Shown in pieces: positions 8,815-18,352 of a stretch of DNA of 64,000 nt. Source of the DNA: Paenibacillus dauci. Lineage in GTDB: Bacteria > Bacillota > Bacilli > Paenibacillales > Paenibacillaceae. Position 1 is the first letter of the stretch. Each line of letters begins with the position of its first letter. The position numbers and the translations under genes were made by a program. The notes under the pieces were generated by a model. The model made no database searches and was not told the origin of the DNA. It saw nothing but the letters and a program-made list of their open reading frames with translations. The stretch spans positions 611,826-675,825 of the forward strand of contig NZ_KQ040798.1 in assembly GCF_000971985.1 (NCBI RefSeq). Reading direction: 5' to 3'.

Positions 8815-9780
8815 ATGGCAGGTCAAATGAGAGTTATTCCTTTCCAGGTTGTTACTCAGGCAGAACAGGTGCATGAGACTCCACAGGGAGTCTCGTTGAT
8901 TCAGGCTTCACAGGTATGGGAACAGAGCCGCGGAGAAGGGGTTACAATTGCGATTCTTGATACGGGCTGCGATACCGATCACCCGGATCTGCAGGGCAGA
9001 ATTCAGGGTGGTCGTAATTTTACAGGAGATGATGAAGGGAATCCGGATATCTATGAAGACTACAATGGTCATGGTACCCATGTGGCAGGAACGATTGCCG
9101 GTATTGCCAATGATTCCGGCGTAGTCGGCGTAGCTCCCGAAGCCAATTTGCTTATTCTCAAAGTACTGGATCATCAGGGGTCCGGGCAGTATGAATGGAT
9201 TATTAACGGAATCAATTATGCCGTAGAGCAAAAGGTAGATATCATCTCCATGTCGCTTGGTGGCCCGGAAGATGTACCTGCCATGCATGAAGCGATCCAA
9301 AAAGTCGTAGCCCAGAATATTCTGGTAATCTGCGCTGCAGGCAATGAAGGAGACAGTCAGGAATCTACCGATGAATACGGATATCCGGGTTATTATAATG
9401 AAGTGATCAGCGTAGGTTCGGTCAATCTGTCCAGACAGTCATCCGAATTCTCCAATACCAATACCGAGGTGGATCTGGTTGCACCGGGTGAAGATATTCT
9501 ATCTACTTATCTCGATGGCAAATATGCCACACTAAGTGGTACTTCCATGGCGACGCCGCACGTATCCGGAGCGATGGCACTAATCAAAGTCATCGCCAAT
9601 CGCAGCTTCGAACGTGAACTGACCGAGCCGGAGCTGTACGCACAGCTCGTTCGACGCACGATTCCCCTGGGCTACTCTCCCCGTGCGGAAGGTAATGGAT
9701 TTCTGTATCTAACTGCACTGGAAAAGCTGGCGGAAGTACTCAAACCCGAAGCCGTAGTCAAAATGCTGGGTCGTTCCTGA
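8815..9780 (+). CDS. ispA: Intracellular subtilisin-like serine protease
   Basis: A 321-residue S8 peptidase resembling Bacillus intracellular serine protease IspA over its whole length. The triad is Asp49 (AILDTGCDTDHPDL), His86 (NGHGTHVAGT) and Ser244 (GTSMATPH), with oxyanion Asn177 (AAGNEGD). There is no signal peptide. The short N-terminal extension has RVIPF, matching the LIPY-type inhibitory propeptide of ISPs, so it is probably made as a zymogen in the cytoplasm. AGGAGG lies eight bases before the ATG. The gene stands alone. ISPs degrade cell protein in stationary phase. Confidence 0.95.
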   Translation: MAGQMRVIPFQVVTQAEQVHETPQGVSLIQASQVWEQSRGEGVTIAILDTGCDTDHPDLQGRIQGGRNFTGDDEGNPDIYEDYNGHGTHVAGTIAGIANDSGVVGVAPEANLLILKVLDHQGSGQYEWIINGINYAVEQKVDIISMSLGGPEDVPAMHEAIQKVVAQNILVICAAGNEGDSQESTDEYGYPGYYNEVISVGSVNLSRQSSEFSNTNTEVDLVAPGEDILSTYLDGKYATLSGTSMATPHVSGAMALIKVIANRSFERELTEPELYAQLVRRTIPLGYSPRAEGNGFLYLTALEKLAEVLKPEAVVKMLGRS

Positions 9781-9830
9781 GCAAATTAACTTTGTAGCAT
9801 GGGACAGAATATTTCAAAGTAATCATTAAG

Positions 9831-9866
9831 CGCATCCGGTGCCCTGCTGCACTCGGATGCGTTTTG
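9831..9866 (+). terminator. Terminator of ispA
   Basis: CGCATCCG-GTGC and GCAC-T-CGGATGCG form a long stem with loop CCTGCT, followed by TTTT. The remaining bases to 10140 are AT-rich with no gene seen. Confidence 0.75.
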
Positions 9867-10140
9867 ATAGGATACGCCTGATAATCTAATACAGCAGCAA
9901 AGAAACAATTCCAAACAGATATATAGTTTCACCCTGCATAGATACATAGTTTCATATAGAGCGCTTGAATATAATTTTGGTTATCGACTTTTCTTTTTTT
10001 ACTTGTCACACAAAGTATTTTGCGTTCAGGACTCAGTAATGAATCAAATTCTGATATACTGAAATACAGATTACGCGTACGATGAACAATAGTCATGTTT
10101 TTGTTCCATCTATTATTTTATTTAAAAGGAGTCCTGTCCC

Positions 10141-11403
10141 GTGTCTTTCCCAACGGCATCCTCTTCTGCTGCCAAATCCAAAAAGCGGAATATCCCGCCT
10201 GCTGCCAATCAGACGATATTCGGAGTTCTGCTTGCTATTTCACTGGTTCATCTGTTTAACGATTCTATGCAGTCTGTAATCCCGGCGATCTTCCCGATTC
10301 TAAAAGAGACCATGAATCTCAACTATACGCAAATTGGCTGGATTGCATTTACGATTAATTTCACCGCTTCCATCATGCAGCCGTTTATCGGCCTTTTCTC
10401 GGATAAACGGCCTACCCCGGCACTTCTGCCGATCGGTATGGCATTTACATTTACCGGTATGCTCTTGCTGGCGCTTGCCGGTTCTTATACTGCTGTATTG
10501 ATCGCCGTTGTATTCGTTGGATTGGGCTCGGCTACCTTTCACCCGGAAGGCTCCAAAGTTTCCCATCTGGCTTCCGGTGATCGTCGTGGTCTTGCCCAGT
10601 CCATTTTCCAGGTCGGCGGTAATGCCGGACAATCACTTGCTCCGCTGCTGACGACGCTGATTTTTGTTCCGTACGGACAGTTTGGAGCGATTGGATTCAC
10701 TGGCGTAGCAGCTCTCGGTATTCTGGTACAGATATTGATTGCCCGCTGGTACGGTGGCGCCCTGAGAAACGAGAACTTGCACAAAAAGCGTCAGACTGCC
10801 GAGAAGATTCGTCCGGAGCTGCGCAGCCGGATCGCTTTTGCCATGGTGATTCTGATCCTGCTCGTATTTGTACGTTCCTGGTATGTCTCTTCGATCGGCA
10901 GCTATTATAGCTTCAACCTGATCGAGCAGTTTGGACTGGGTGTAGGTGACGCCCAGCTGTATGTATTTCTGTTTTTGGCTGCTGGTGCTGTGGGTACCTT
11001 TTTTGGCGGACCGCTGGCCGATCGCTTTGGCAAAAGGAATCTGATTTTCCTCTCCATGGCTGGAGCTGTGCCGCTTGCACTACTGCTGCCTTATGCCAAT
11101 CTGCTCTGGACCGGTATTCTGCTCGCAGTTATCGGATTTATTATTACATCAAGCTTCTCTGTGACTGTCGTTTATGCCCAAATGCTGGTACCTGGACGGA
11201 TCGGTACCGTATCGGGACTCATCACCGGACTGGCTTTTGGATTAGGCGGGGTTGGCGCACTGGTACTCGGCAGCTGGATCGATTCTATCGGAATCTCGCC
11301 CGTTATGCAGATTTGCAGCTTCCTGCCGCTGCTTGGCGCACTTACCTTCCTGCTGCCATCCGATCGCAAGTTGAATGAATGGACTAATGGCGCTTCTGCT
11401 TAA
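10141..11403 (+). CDS. fsr: Fsr-type MFS exporter (fosmidomycin resistance family)
   Basis: A 420-residue, twelve-helix MFS protein. Its first half carries Fsr-group segments: LVHLFNDSMQSVIPAIFPIL, YTQIGWIAFTINFTASIMQP and ATFHPEGSKVSHLASGDRRG. The family exports fosmidomycin and some other drugs. Translation starts at GTG 10141, with AAAAGGAG nine bases upstream. A small ORF at 10082 in another frame is overlapped and not considered real. It is a single-gene unit. Confidence 0.9.
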   Translation: MSFPTASSSAAKSKKRNIPPAANQTIFGVLLAISLVHLFNDSMQSVIPAIFPILKETMNLNYTQIGWIAFTINFTASIMQPFIGLFSDKRPTPALLPIGMAFTFTGMLLLALAGSYTAVLIAVVFVGLGSATFHPEGSKVSHLASGDRRGLAQSIFQVGGNAGQSLAPLLTTLIFVPYGQFGAIGFTGVAALGILVQILIARWYGGALRNENLHKKRQTAEKIRPELRSRIAFAMVILILLVFVRSWYVSSIGSYYSFNLIEQFGLGVGDAQLYVFLFLAAGAVGTFFGGPLADRFGKRNLIFLSMAGAVPLALLLPYANLLWTGILLAVIGFIITSSFSVTVVYAQMLVPGRIGTVSGLITGLAFGLGGVGALVLGSWIDSIGISPVMQICSFLPLLGALTFLLPSDRKLNEWTNGASA

Positions 11404-11423
11404 TTGCATAACCTATAACGCAC

Positions 11424-11456
11424 AAAAAACACCTGTCCATCGGACAGGTGTTTTTT
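11424..11456. terminator. Bidirectional terminator between convergent genes
   Basis: CACCTGTCC and GGACAGGTG pair around ATC, with A6 on the left and T6 on the right. It can serve both the Fsr-type gene and the convergent TolC-family gene. Confidence 0.92.
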
Positions 11457-11488
11457 ATTTAGATTCATCAGGTCAAAAGGAACGATAC

Positions 11489-12766
11489 TTAGCCTTGGGA
11501 AGAAGCGGATGCTCCTGAAGCGCTGCTGTTCGCGATATAACCATTGCTCATTGCTTTTACTTTGGATTGCTGTACAAAGTACTGCATCAATGTCAGTTCC
11601 GCTTTGGCCTGTGCTGCATCTACCTGATATTGATGTTTCTCCATATCGTACTTGGTAGTTACGCCGGCATTATAGCGGATCTGCATATTCACGCCATCAA
11701 CGTTGGCATCCTGTGCCAGACGCTGGGAAGTCTGAACATCCTTGAATGCAGTATCCATATCCTGCAGATTCGTTTGAATCGCTTTGGCATACGTTACTTT
11801 ACCCTGCTCCAGCTGCTGCTCGGCGATCTGTCTTGTAGCTTTCAGTGCCTGCTCGTCGAAGCTGTTACCGGTAATTTTTTTGTCTTCATCTGTACGTGCT
11901 TTGGCTACACTGTTACCCAGAGACTGGATCTGGTAGGATTTGCCCAGCAGTGTATCTGCATCTACTGTAGGAACCGGCTCCAGTGTTACTTTGATTGGCT
12001 CCAGTGGCAGATTAGGATCATATACGATACCCAGATCATAACACAGGGTTGCCAGTGTTTTCTGGTACGTATCTTTTAGTGTAGTCAGGTTATCCTGCTC
12101 TGTTTTGAGCGCGCGGTCTGCTGTATCGATATCTTCCTGTGTACCGGAACCCAGGGATTGTAGAGTTTGTGCACGCTGCAGATCACGAGTCAGCACCTGG
12201 ATGTGCTCTTGGGACAGGGCAATTTGTTTCTGGTAAGACAGAAGCTGTACATATTGACCGGTCATCGCCAGTCTTGTACCTTCTTTGGCTTCATCTACCT
12301 GCAGCTGTGTGTTCAGCTTCTGGGTATCCAGATCACGCAGGTTGTCTTCCAGTGTCTGGCCGGTCTGGGAACCCTGGGACAGTTCTACTTCATTACTGCC
12401 TTTTTTCGGTGTATACGTCAGACCCGGAGAAGCATTGGTATAATCGACATAGTCGATACCCAGGCTGGCATTTTGTTGATCCAGCACTTTATATTTCAAC
12501 TGCAGCAGTTCCAGATTATAAGAGTCATTGATCGCCAGATCAATCACTTTCTCCAGATTCAGGCTGTCTACTTTTTTCGGTTCTCTTACACCGGAGATCT
12601 GGGACTTCGCCTGTTCTGTTACTGTACCGTCTGCTGTTGGGGTTGTTCCGTTAGCTGTAGTGGTTGTTGTTGCTGTTGTGCTGTCTGCTGCGTGTACGAG
12701 TACCGCCGGCTGCGCTGCTGCAAGCAGCATTGCAAACACAGAAGCACCTACCATTCCTTTTTTCAT
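11489..12766 (-). CDS. TolC/outer-membrane-efflux-protein family protein, exported
   Basis: A 425-residue protein. A Sec signal peptide (about residues 1-27, ending VLVHAADS) is followed by a Thr-rich linker. The rest consists of long alpha-helical repeats of the OEP/TolC family: LNLEKVIDLAINDSYNLELLQLKYKVLDQQN, then helical hairpins around 200 and 380. ATG 12766 gives a proper signal peptide and has AGAAGG upstream; the longer open frame to 12883 is not supported. It is divergent from the membrane-fusion protein and RND pump and is presumably the same system. A TolC channel is unexpected in a single-membrane cell; the protein may bridge the cell wall or act as a helical scaffold. Not known from sequence. 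Confidence 0.85.
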   Translation of the reverse strand: MKKGMVGASVFAMLLAAAQPAVLVHAADSTTATTTTTANGTTPTADGTVTEQAKSQISGVREPKKVDSLNLEKVIDLAINDSYNLELLQLKYKVLDQQNASLGIDYVDYTNASPGLTYTPKKGSNEVELSQGSQTGQTLEDNLRDLDTQKLNTQLQVDEAKEGTRLAMTGQYVQLLSYQKQIALSQEHIQVLTRDLQRAQTLQSLGSGTQEDIDTADRALKTEQDNLTTLKDTYQKTLATLCYDLGIVYDPNLPLEPIKVTLEPVPTVDADTLLGKSYQIQSLGNSVAKARTDEDKKITGNSFDEQALKATRQIAEQQLEQGKVTYAKAIQTNLQDMDTAFKDVQTSQRLAQDANVDGVNMQIRYNAGVTTKYDMEKHQYQVDAAQAKAELTLMQYFVQQSKVKAMSNGYIANSSASGASASSQG

Positions 12767-12832
12767 ATACCAATAACCTTCTTTCCTATATTTCATCAAA
12801 TAATATAACGGGTTGTGTGAAAAAACAAAAAC

Positions 12833-12870
12833 ATTTAGTATTCCTAATAAAATTAATTTAGCATTCCTAA
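12833..12870. promoter_or_regulatory. Direct repeat upstream of the TolC-family gene
   Basis: ATTTAGTATTCCTAA (12833-12847) and ATTTAGCATTCCTAA (12856-12870) differ at one base and are 23 bp apart, about two helical turns. Each contains TTAG-N5-CTAA symmetry when read on the minus strand. A tandem regulator-binding site is the simplest reading. The rest of 12767-13106 shows no gene. Confidence 0.45.
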
Positions 12871-13106
12871 CGAAATAAATCAACCATAATCGTTATAAAT
12901 GAGGTAAACTTTTAAAAGGCCCACCTCTTAGTATAACCCACTTTAGCGGATCAGACTACACGAATCCATTTTGTATACGATGCTATCCGTCCTGCCTTCT
13001 CTTTCAGCAAATGCTCTGCTATTTCTCTTCATTCCAAAAAGCAGGACTCTGATGTAATACCCAGAATCCCGCATGGTGATATCCGTACTATGACTCTCTG
13101 TTCAGA

Positions 13107-13265
13107 CTACCACTGCCACTCGATCAGTATAATCGCAACAGCTACAAGCAGCACTGCTGCGATCAGTAATTGCATCCGTTCACGTAATATGGGCGGCTTT
13201 ACAGCCAGGTATTGAGGTTGCTCCTCGCCATCATGCTGTCTGTTCCGATCTTCATCCGGTCTCAT
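13107..13265 (-). CDS. Small tail-anchored membrane protein, unrecognised
   Basis: A 52-residue frame. The N-terminal half is polar and charged (MRPDEDRNRQHDGEEQPQYL). The C-terminus has one predicted transmembrane helix, LLIAAVLLVAVAIILIEWQW, ending at the stop. GGAAGGA lies 12 bases upstream of ATG 13265; an in-frame ATG at 13286 would give 59 residues. The composition is that of a real small membrane protein rather than of a chance frame. It sits in the gap between the divergent TolC-family gene and the pump operon. No function can be assigned. Confidence 0.5.
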   Translation of the reverse strand: MRPDEDRNRQHDGEEQPQYLAVKPPILRERMQLLIAAVLLVAVAIILIEWQW

Positions 13266-13508
13266 GTGCAACACCATTCCTTCCATATTTTGTATCTCGA
13301 TTATACAACAAACTGATCTACGTTCACATAATATTCACAATATTCGTTTCTTTTTCTTTCATTAAATGGAAAAGTATCTGCGAAAGGAGATGGTTATCTT
13401 TCTTCTATTATGAAGTGCTTTTATTTTAACATCGGTTTGAGGACGTATTTTTGATAGTTTGAATCTACATCCCGGGATTGAGTACATAGAAAACGGCGGT
13501 TGTTACAA

Positions 13509-13538
13509 TTGACAAGTAGTGTGGATTGATTCTATAAT
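13509..13538 (+). promoter_or_regulatory. Sigma-A promoter of the RND pump operon
   Basis: TTGACA (13509-13514) and TATAAT (13533-13538), both consensus, are separated by 18 bp. The pump operon's first ATG lies 60 bp downstream. The other bases of 13266-13598 show no gene. Confidence 0.8.
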
Positions 13539-13598
13539 TCACCCATGAACTAGAGAGTACAAAAAAAACTGGGGAGTTTAGAGGAGGATACTGAAATT

Positions 13599-15092
13599 AT
13601 GAAGAAGAGCTGGCCAATGGCCTTTACAGCACTTCTACTGGCAGTCAGCCTGACTGCTTGTTCAACTGAAAATGCTGCAGTGGAACCGGCAAGCACTACG
13701 GTTCAGGTTGCCACTGTCAAACAAGAATCACTGGATGCTGTTTATGATCTGTCCGGTACCCTCGCTGCTTATGATAAGACACCTGTTTCCTTTCAGATTA
13801 ATGGAACGGTCTCTTCCGTAAATGGTGATGTAGGTGACCGTGTCAATAAGGGATCTGTGATGGCACAGCTGGATACGGCAGACATTCAACTTGAAGTCGA
13901 AAATGCCAATCAATCCGTTGCTGCCGCACAGGCTGCGCTCTCAAGCGCACGTGCTTCCATGACTAATGCCAAAGCGGGCCAGCAGGCTGCTGCTGCTGGA
14001 GTTGCTTCTGCACAGGCTCAGGTTGAAAGTGCCCGTGCCAGTGAGCAGGGCGTATTATCCGGCAAGCGTCCACAGGAAAAAGCACAGGCTCAAAATGCTG
14101 TAACCAAAGCTCAAACTGCTTATGATCAAGCCAAAACGGCCGCTACCCGCGCACAGACCCTTTTTGATAATGGTCTGTTAAGCCAGCAGGAAAACGAGCA
14201 GGCGCAGACGACTCTTGCCAACGCAAGTGAAAGCCTCAAAGATGCTCAGGAGCAACTTTCCCTTATTCTCGAAGGAGCCAGCCAGTCAGACCGTGCTTCG
14301 GCTGCGGCAGCTGTCAAACAGGCTAAGGTAGGTATTGAAAATGCACAGGCCAGCGTTGCTCAAGCCAATGCAGCTGTAGAACAAGCTCAAGCCGGGGTAG
14401 AACAATCCCAGGCTAGCTATGATCAGGCAGTTATTGCGCTTAACACAGCCAAACTCAAGCTGTCCCGCGCCAATCTCAAAGCACCGGCTTCCGGTGTTAT
14501 TCTGACCAAGCAGATTTCGGACGGACAGACTGTCAGTGCCGGTACCGAAGTATTCAGCATCGGTGAAATCAACCGTCTCAAAGTGCTGCTGCCGATCCCG
14601 GATAGTGAGATTGCCCAGTGGAAAGTCGGTCAGCAGGTCAGCATCAGTCTCTACGATGAAGTCCGCACCGGCAAAGTCGCCAAACTGTATCCGCAAACCA
14701 ACGAAAATACAGGTTCTATTAATGTTGAAGTAGCCATCAGCAATCCCAATGCAGACTGGAAACCCGGTCAAGTCGTGAGCGCTTCCCGCCAGGCTTCTTC
14801 CAAACAGGGAATTCTGCTGCCGGTTGAAGCCGTTATCAGCTCCGGTAGTGATCCGTATGTATTCAAAGAAGTAAATGGCAAAGCAGTTAAAACGACCGTC
14901 AAACTCGGCAATTTGTACAATAACCGCTACGAAATCACCGGCGGGCTGAAAGTAGGCGATAAAGTCGTTACCCGCGGTGCAGACCGTCTCTTTGACGGAG
15001 ATGATCTGACAGTCGGCCAGGCACAGGACAACAAAGCTGCTGCACCGGCAGCTACCAACAATGCGAATAGCGGGGCCAAAGCTAATGATTAA
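13599..15092 (+). CDS. RND efflux periplasmic adaptor (membrane-fusion lipoprotein)
   Basis: A 497-residue HlyD/AcrA-family adaptor. A lipoprotein signal ending SLTACSTEN anchors it outside the membrane. A biotinyl-lipoyl-like half (VNGDVGDRVNKGSVMAQLDTADI, about 65-95) leads into an unusually long Ala/Gln-rich coiled-coil hairpin (about 100-290). The second lipoyl half (LKAPASGVILTKQISDGQTV) and beta-barrel and membrane-proximal domains follow. GAGGAGG precedes the ATG. The stop overlaps the pump gene by 8 bp. In Gram-positives such adaptors link the pump to the outside surface. Confidence 0.9.
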   Translation: MKKSWPMAFTALLLAVSLTACSTENAAVEPASTTVQVATVKQESLDAVYDLSGTLAAYDKTPVSFQINGTVSSVNGDVGDRVNKGSVMAQLDTADIQLEVENANQSVAAAQAALSSARASMTNAKAGQQAAAAGVASAQAQVESARASEQGVLSGKRPQEKAQAQNAVTKAQTAYDQAKTAATRAQTLFDNGLLSQQENEQAQTTLANASESLKDAQEQLSLILEGASQSDRASAAAAVKQAKVGIENAQASVAQANAAVEQAQAGVEQSQASYDQAVIALNTAKLKLSRANLKAPASGVILTKQISDGQTVSAGTEVFSIGEINRLKVLLPIPDSEIAQWKVGQQVSISLYDEVRTGKVAKLYPQTNENTGSINVEVAISNPNADWKPGQVVSASRQASSKQGILLPVEAVISSGSDPYVFKEVNGKAVKTTVKLGNLYNNRYEITGGLKVGDKVVTRGADRLFDGDDLTVGQAQDNKAAAPAATNNANSGAKAND

Positions 15093-18000
15093 TTACTTTG
15101 TCCGCAAACGTAAAATCACTTTACTGTTCTTCGTTATGCTCATCCTCTTCGGCGTCACACAGTTGTCCCAGATGCCGAAGCAGCTCATGCCGGACATCGT
15201 TGTCAAAACGGCTCTTGTTACCACTACATACGCCGGTGCAACACCGGAATTGATGGAACAGACCGTCACGGAAGTACTGGAGCAGAAGATCAAAGAGGTC
15301 ACCAATCTCAAAACGATCTCTTCTACCTCGGGTAACGGCATCTCGACGATTACCGTTCAGGCCGAGGATGATGCGAATGCCAAAGATACCTGGAATGAAC
15401 TACGGCGCAAAGTTGAAGATGCTCAGGCGGAATTGCCTTCCGATGCCGATGCACCGGTCGTCAATGATAACCTGACATCCACCTTTGTCCAGTCCTTTGC
15501 CATCTACGGTAAAACCAAAGAAGATATCTATGCACTTAGCGATCTGATGAATACCTGGCGTGACCAGCTTCGTTCGGTACCGGGTATCACCAGCGTAAAG
15601 ATTCAGGGTATTCCGGATCAGCAGGTACGTATCGATCTGGATATGGCCAAGTTGCAACAGTACAACATCTCATGGGAAACGGTTCGTCAGGCGATCCAGT
15701 CAGAGAACAACCGCGTTCCTACAGGTAATCTCACCTATGAGAATCGTTCGTATCAGCTGACTGTTGATAAAACAACCGATTACAATGCACTCAAGGATAT
15801 TGTGGTCTTCCAGACCGAAGCCGGTATCCCTGTATATCTCAAAGATGTAGCTGATGTACAGCTGCTCAAAGAAACCGAGTCCTATCTCAGCTACTACAAT
15901 GGTGTACCTTCCATCTCACTGGATATCAGCAGCCAGACTGGCTCTGACGTACCAACGATGAATGAACGCCTGACCGAGAAAATGAATTCTCTCAAAAAGA
16001 CACTGCCAGCCAATGTAAAAATCGTCTCCCTCTTTGCACAAAATGACGAGGTTGAACGGATCTTCGGCGGATTGATCAAGGAAATGCTGATCGCTATTGC
16101 AGCGGTTATCCTGATTTGTACGCTCGGGATGAATCTGCTGACTGCCGGTTTTGTCGCACTGGCCATTCCAATCTCGATTGCGCTCGGCTTGATCTTCCTG
16201 CCGGGTCTTGGTATTACACTGAATCAGATTACAATTGTTGGTCTGATTATCGTACTCGGGATTCTGGTCGATGACGCGGTCGTCGTCAACGACAATATTG
16301 AACGAAGGCTGTCCACACTCGGTGAGAATCCGACGGATGCTTCGATCAAAGGAACCAAGGAAGTGGCCATCTCCATTATTACCGCTACGCTGGCAACGAT
16401 CTCGGCTTTCCTGCCGCTGATGGTATTGCAGGGTGATATGGGTGCCTTTATCCGGCCGATTCCGACGATTATCTCTCTATGTATGCTGGCGTCAATGATC
16501 ATGTCCCTGACGATTATTCCGATCTTCCGTCAGTGGTACGAAGAACGTCAGATCGAACGCGGCAAACGTCATATTGACAAGCCTGCCGGACTACTCGGAC
16601 GGCAAATTCAGGCCGTCAGCAATGGTTATGCACATCGCCTGATGCCAAAAGTACTGAAACGTCCTCTGCTGATCGCATTGATCGGTCTGGTCGTCAGTAC
16701 ATTCGCCTATGGTCTAGCAGCATTCACTCCGGTGGAACTGTTCCCGACCTCCGAAGATCCACAGATTACGATCAACATTAATCTTCCGTCCGGCACATCG
16801 CTGCAGGAAACAGATCGGGTCGTACAAGGCATGGCAGCATGGCTCAAAAAGCAGCCTGAAGTCGAAAATATGGCGTACGCTTCCGGCGGCGCCGCTCCAC
16901 AGCTGTTCACCAACTTGAGTGGCCTCGGCGGCAGTAGTACCAATGCCGGGCAGATTCTGGTCACCGGTAAGCATGGCATGAATATCAGCCAGACGACCGA
17001 TCAATGGGCAGATACACTCAAAAAAGATTATCCGGGTATCCAGACTTCCGTTAGCGGAACCGATCTCGGGGTATCCGTCGGTAAACCGGTATCGATCCGT
17101 ATTCTCGGTGACGATCTGGAGGAAATCCGCAGTCTGACCGATCAGATCAAGCAGATTATCGGTAATACACCAGGTACGTATGGCATTACAGATACGATGG
17201 GTATCGATAACTATGCTCTTGATTTTGTTGTTAACAAACAAGCGATGGACCGTTACAAGGTTACCTACAGCAATCTGACCCAGACCCTGCTGATGATGGG
17301 CAGTGGTATGAACGTCGGTGACTTTGATAATGGTAAAGATCTGGTCGATATGAAAGTCTATATGAAGGGTTACAGTTCTGCCAGCCCGTCTTCTCTCTTG
17401 CAGCAGGTCAATGTGACCAACTCTGCTGGAGCGCAGATCCCGCTGTCTCAGATTGTTAGTATGAAACCAACATTCTCGATCCAGCAGATTGACCGTTATG
17501 ATCTGCAGCGCGTAAATACGATCGAAGCAGATGTCAATGGACGTACAGCTACAGAAGTTATGCAGGAGATCCAGCCAAAACTGCAGCAGATGAATTTCCC
17601 GGAAGGTTATACGTGGGAAATTGGCGGTGAAACATCTAACCAGGCAGACACCTTCGGTGACCTGGGTAAACTGTTCATCGTAGCGGTATTCCTGATCTTT
17701 ATCCTGATCGTTATCCAGTTCTACTCTCTGTCGATTCCGATCATCATTATGACCACCGTCTATCTGGCGGCAGCCGGAGGTATTCTCGGTCTGTTCCTGA
17801 CACGTACACCAATCGGCTTTATGTCGGTTATGGGTATTATCGCCCTTGCAGGTATTGTCGTTCGGAATGGTATTGTATTGATTGAATTTATCGAAGACGC
17901 CAGACATGAAGGTATGGAATTGAAGGAAGCGATTATCCAGGCGGCCTCCGCCCGTTTCCGTCCGATCCTGCTGACTTCCCTGACTGCGATTGTGGGTATG

Positions 18001-18207
18001 ATTCCTATCGCTACGGTCGGCGAGCTGCTGTTCCGTCCGCTCGGGGTTGTTATTATCTTCGGTCTGATCTTCTCCACCATTCTGACTCTGTTCGTTGTTC
18101 CGTCTCTGTATATGGTTGTCGCCCGTTCCAAAGACAAGCGCCAAGCCCGTAAAATGGAACGTAAACAACGGAGAGCAGAAAAGTTAAAAGCTGCTCCAAA
18201 AATGTAA
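15085..18207 (+). CDS. RND (AcrB/SwrC-type) efflux pump
   Basis: A 1040-residue proton-driven RND transporter with the family's full length. Its twelve helices are arranged 1+5/1+5 with two large extracellular loops. The paired acidic residues of TM4 that carry protons are present in IVLGILVDDAVVVNDNIERR. The C-terminal half has GIIALAGIVVRNGIVLIEFI. ATG 15085 overlaps the adaptor stop, and MINYFVRKRKITLLFF is the usual first helix. The nearest known Gram-positive counterpart is SwrC, which exports surfactin-like lipopeptides in Bacillus. The substrate here is unknown. Confidence 0.93.
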   Translation: MINYFVRKRKITLLFFVMLILFGVTQLSQMPKQLMPDIVVKTALVTTTYAGATPELMEQTVTEVLEQKIKEVTNLKTISSTSGNGISTITVQAEDDANAKDTWNELRRKVEDAQAELPSDADAPVVNDNLTSTFVQSFAIYGKTKEDIYALSDLMNTWRDQLRSVPGITSVKIQGIPDQQVRIDLDMAKLQQYNISWETVRQAIQSENNRVPTGNLTYENRSYQLTVDKTTDYNALKDIVVFQTEAGIPVYLKDVADVQLLKETESYLSYYNGVPSISLDISSQTGSDVPTMNERLTEKMNSLKKTLPANVKIVSLFAQNDEVERIFGGLIKEMLIAIAAVILICTLGMNLLTAGFVALAIPISIALGLIFLPGLGITLNQITIVGLIIVLGILVDDAVVVNDNIERRLSTLGENPTDASIKGTKEVAISIITATLATISAFLPLMVLQGDMGAFIRPIPTIISLCMLASMIMSLTIIPIFRQWYEERQIERGKRHIDKPAGLLGRQIQAVSNGYAHRLMPKVLKRPLLIALIGLVVSTFAYGLAAFTPVELFPTSEDPQITININLPSGTSLQETDRVVQGMAAWLKKQPEVENMAYASGGAAPQLFTNLSGLGGSSTNAGQILVTGKHGMNISQTTDQWADTLKKDYPGIQTSVSGTDLGVSVGKPVSIRILGDDLEEIRSLTDQIKQIIGNTPGTYGITDTMGIDNYALDFVVNKQAMDRYKVTYSNLTQTLLMMGSGMNVGDFDNGKDLVDMKVYMKGYSSASPSSLLQQVNVTNSAGAQIPLSQIVSMKPTFSIQQIDRYDLQRVNTIEADVNGRTATEVMQEIQPKLQQMNFPEGYTWEIGGETSNQADTFGDLGKLFIVAVFLIFILIVIQFYSLSIPIIIMTTVYLAAAGGILGLFLTRTPIGFMSVMGIIALAGIVVRNGIVLIEFIEDARHEGMELKEAIIQAASARFRPILLTSLTAIVGMIPIATVGELLFRPLGVVIIFGLIFSTILTLFVVPSLYMVVARSKDKRQARKMERKQRRAEKLKAAPKM

Positions 18208-18275
18208 TCAGGATAGACAGATACTACCTCAAATATAGACGGCAGAGACTGGTATTCCGATGCCTACTCTGCCGG

Positions 18276-18314
18276 ATCGAAAACGGACTGCTACAGCAAG
18301 GGTCCGTTTTCGAT
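18276..18314. other. 13-bp hairpin between RND pump and TetR genes
   Basis: ATCGAAAACGGAC and GTCCGTTTTCGAT are exact complements with a 13-nt loop. The T-run after the stem is interrupted, so it is either a weak terminator limiting read-through into the regulator or a protein-binding inverted repeat. Confidence 0.6.
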
Positions 18315-18352
18315 ATTTTACAGGCCTATTATATATGGAAGGAGAAGCGCCC

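Noticed and set aside
10082-10279. 65-codon frame before the Fsr-type gene
   Set aside because: It overlaps the start of the Fsr-type gene in another frame and lacks a ribosome site.
16714-18168. 484-codon open frame on the minus strand
   Set aside because: It is wholly inside the RND pump gene on the other strand, with no recognisable domain; it is a codon-bias shadow.
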